This document shows, piece by piece, positions 22,781 through 24,027 of a stretch of DNA of 24,027 nucleotides. Made by a program: the position numbers and the translations under genes. Source of the DNA: CAZVIK01 sp964627045 (GTDB taxonomy: Bacteria > Acidobacteriota > Terriglobia > Bryobacterales > Bryobacteraceae); contig CAZVIK010000041.1 of assembly GCA_964627045.1 (NCBI GenBank), positions 1 to 24,027 of the forward strand, written 5' to 3'. Every line of letters starts with the position of its first letter. The first letter of the stretch is position 1. The notes under the pieces were generated by a model that worked only from the letters and a program-made list of their open reading frames with translations, made no database searches and was not told the DNA's origin.

Positions 22781-24027
22781 GATCCGTCTCCGCTGGGGGG
22801 TTGCCCTCGATCAGTCTGGCGTCCAACTCCACGCGGCACGGCAGGTGCATGTATCCGTACACCTCACCCGCCCCGCGTCCCATCTGTATGGCGATCGCGT
22901 TGTCGATCCAATCGCAAGTCCGGTAGGATAGCAGGGTCCCATCGGCGATGGCGGGAGAAAAAGAGAACGACCCGGGGTAAAGCTCCGGAAGCTGAACGTG
23001 GAAGTCCACCGTGTGGACATCTCCGGGTGCCATGGGCGGAATTTCCACGCCGAGGCGCGCCGTGTTGGTCCCCGAGAAGTCGATTCCGAGGTGGTTGCGG
23101 AGCATGAAGCCCACCACCGGCTGGGCGATCTCTTCCTTAGCCCGTACGCTCACGCGAACCACCAGGCGGGCGGACGGCTCCAGCAGCCCAAGGGGCTTTC
23201 CGTGAGGGTCAAGCAGAGCGATGCCGATGACCTCCGCGCGCCCGTCCCCATGGCGATGATCGATGTTCGGGATACGGTCGGCCACCTCCGGGGGCCCCGC
23301 ATGCGAAACAGGCGTGGCCGCCGCCTCCCTCTTACTCAGTGACAGGTACGCCGTGTCTTTCTCGGCCATCGCCGCGAGGTACCTGGCGACGACAGCATCG
23401 GTATCGCCGAGAGCCCGGACCTTGCCCTGGTCCAACCAGAGCGTCCGGTCCCCAATCGCCTTGACATCGCCTATGGCGTGGGACACGAAGAGAATCGTGA
23501 TGCCTGCCGAGCGCAGTTCATGCACCTTGCGCATGCACCGTTGGCGGAAATATAGATCACCCACCGCCAGGGCCTCATCCACGATTAGAATCTCAGGGTC
23601 AACATGGATCGCTACGGCGAATGCCAGTCGCACCACCATGCCGCTCGAGTAGGTCTTCACCGGCTGGTCGATGAAATCGCCAATCTCTGCAAACTCCTTT
23701 ATTTTATTATATTTATCGTCGATCTCGCGCGCCGAGAACCCGAGAATCGCACCGTTTAGATAGACGTTGTCCCTGCCGCTGAACTCCGGGTTGAACCCCG
23801 AGCCAAGCTCCAGAAGGGCGGACACCCGGCCATTAACCCGGACCTCTCCGCGGGTGGATTGCATGATCCCGGCCACCATCTGAAGCAGCGTGCTCTTACC
23901 CGCCCCATTCTCCCCGATGATGCAGAACGTCTCGCCGCGGCGCACGTCGAAGGTCACATCCTGCAATGCCCAAAAGTCGCGATGCCTCCGCACCCGATTG
24001 AGCGTGACCAGTTCTTTCAAACGATCG
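22773..24027 (-). CDS. wzt: O-polysaccharide ABC exporter ATPase with C-terminal Wzt domain (5' partial)
   Basis: This is the ATPase of a Wzm/Wzt-type exporter that moves lipid-linked polysaccharide across the inner membrane. The gene runs off the window; the frame stays open to 24027, so some tens of N-terminal residues are missing. Counting from the TTG at 24020, the ATPase domain has Walker A GENGAGKS (36-43), the Q-loop region ELGSGFNPEFSGRDNVYLNG, the YSSGM signature (124-128) typical of polysaccharide exporters, Walker B ILIVDEALAVGD (D148, E149) and switch H181. Residues of about 255-405 form a beta-rich Wzt C-terminal domain (VVGFMLRNHLGIDFSGTNT, LYPGSFSFSPAIADG). In characterised relatives this domain binds the modified non-reducing end of the chain. 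The next gene, a methyltransferase, overlaps its end by 8 bases. The permease wzm is expected upstream. Confidence 0.93.
   Translation of the reverse strand, partial: DRLKELVTLNRVRRHRDFWALQDVTFDVRRGETFCIIGENGAGKSTLLQMVAGIMQSTRGEVRVNGRVSALLELGSGFNPEFSGRDNVYLNGAILGFSAREIDDKYNKIKEFAEIGDFIDQPVKTYSSGMVVRLAFAVAIHVDPEILIVDEALAVGDLYFRQRCMRKVHELRSAGITILFVSHAIGDVKAIGDRTLWLDQGKVRALGDTDAVVARYLAAMAEKDTAYLSLSKREAAATPVSHAGPPEVADRIPNIDHRHGDGRAEVIGIALLDPHGKPLGLLEPSARLVVRVSVRAKEEIAQPVVGFMLRNHLGIDFSGTNTARLGVEIPPMAPGDVHTVDFHVQLPELYPGSFSFSPAIADGTLLSYRTCDWIDNAIAIQMGRGAGEVYGYMHLPCRVELDARLIEGNPPAETDLG
22788..22791 (-). promoter_or_regulatory. Ribosome binding site fixing the TTG start of the methyltransferase
   Basis: On the minus strand GGAG lies 7 bases before TTG 22780, inside the last codons of wzt. 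No ATG or GTG gives the complete conserved N-terminus, so this site decides the start. Confidence 0.6.

Noticed and set aside
1..24027. tRNA/rRNA genes, CRISPR arrays, transposase genes, prophage or toxin-antitoxin modules
   Set aside because: None seen: no regularly spaced repeats, and no gene translation suggests integrase, transposase or phage function. Short RNAs without clear motifs would be missed by eye.

Overview
The window looks like chromosome from a GC-rich Gram-negative bacterium, most likely an Acidobacteriota member of the Solibacter/Bryobacter kind. This is an inference, not a database match. It rests on a roughly 1000-residue Oar-like TonB-dependent receptor with an N-terminal carboxypeptidase-regulatory domain, a family expanded in that phylum, together with outer-membrane efflux and O-polysaccharide genes and high GC. 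Genes are packed tightly and no gap exceeds about 125 bases. I see no tRNA, rRNA, CRISPR array, insertion sequence or prophage gene.

Layout on the + strand, left half. The 3' part of gyrB (to 1315) is broken by an unnatural G/C-homopolymer stretch at about 741-814. A sigma70-like promoter follows, then a TonB-dependent receptor (1393-4458) that is a single reading frame apart from one internal TAA at 3028-3030. A strong UUCG-capped terminator closes that unit. Next comes a seven-gene efflux operon (4579-11744): TetR regulator, TolC-like outer-membrane channel, HlyD/YbhG-like adaptor, two ABC ATPases and two ABC-2 permeases. The genes are joined by 4-base start/stop overlaps or gaps of 4-11 bases. 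This is the E. coli cecR-ybhGFSR arrangement with the YbhF double ATPase split into two genes and a dedicated TolC added. The promoter of the operon carries an inverted repeat across its -10 box, which suggests TetR autoregulation.

Layout on the - strand, right half, read from 24027 down. A Wzt-type O-polysaccharide export ATPase with a C-terminal carbohydrate-binding domain enters from outside the window. It overlaps a SAM methyltransferase with a long coiled coil, which is one base from a membrane-anchored GT2-GT4 fusion glycosyltransferase. A lone + strand gene for a small secreted protein of unknown function (18670-19140) interrupts the series. After it come five consecutive glycosyltransferase genes (18649 down to 13804), then alanine racemase (alr) and a secreted ThuA-domain protein. 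The right half is therefore part of a surface-polysaccharide (O-antigen or similar) locus of the ABC-transporter-dependent type. Glycosyltransferases build the chain, the methyltransferase may cap it, and Wzt may recognise the finished end for export; its permease Wzm is presumably just outside.

The most interesting observations are these: the methyltransferase/coiled-coil plus Wzt-C pair, a plausible chain-length and termination module; the asymmetric ATPase pair, whose two motif defects fall on the same composite ATP site; and two gene-breaking anomalies, in gyrB and in the receptor, that need checking against raw reads before being believed.
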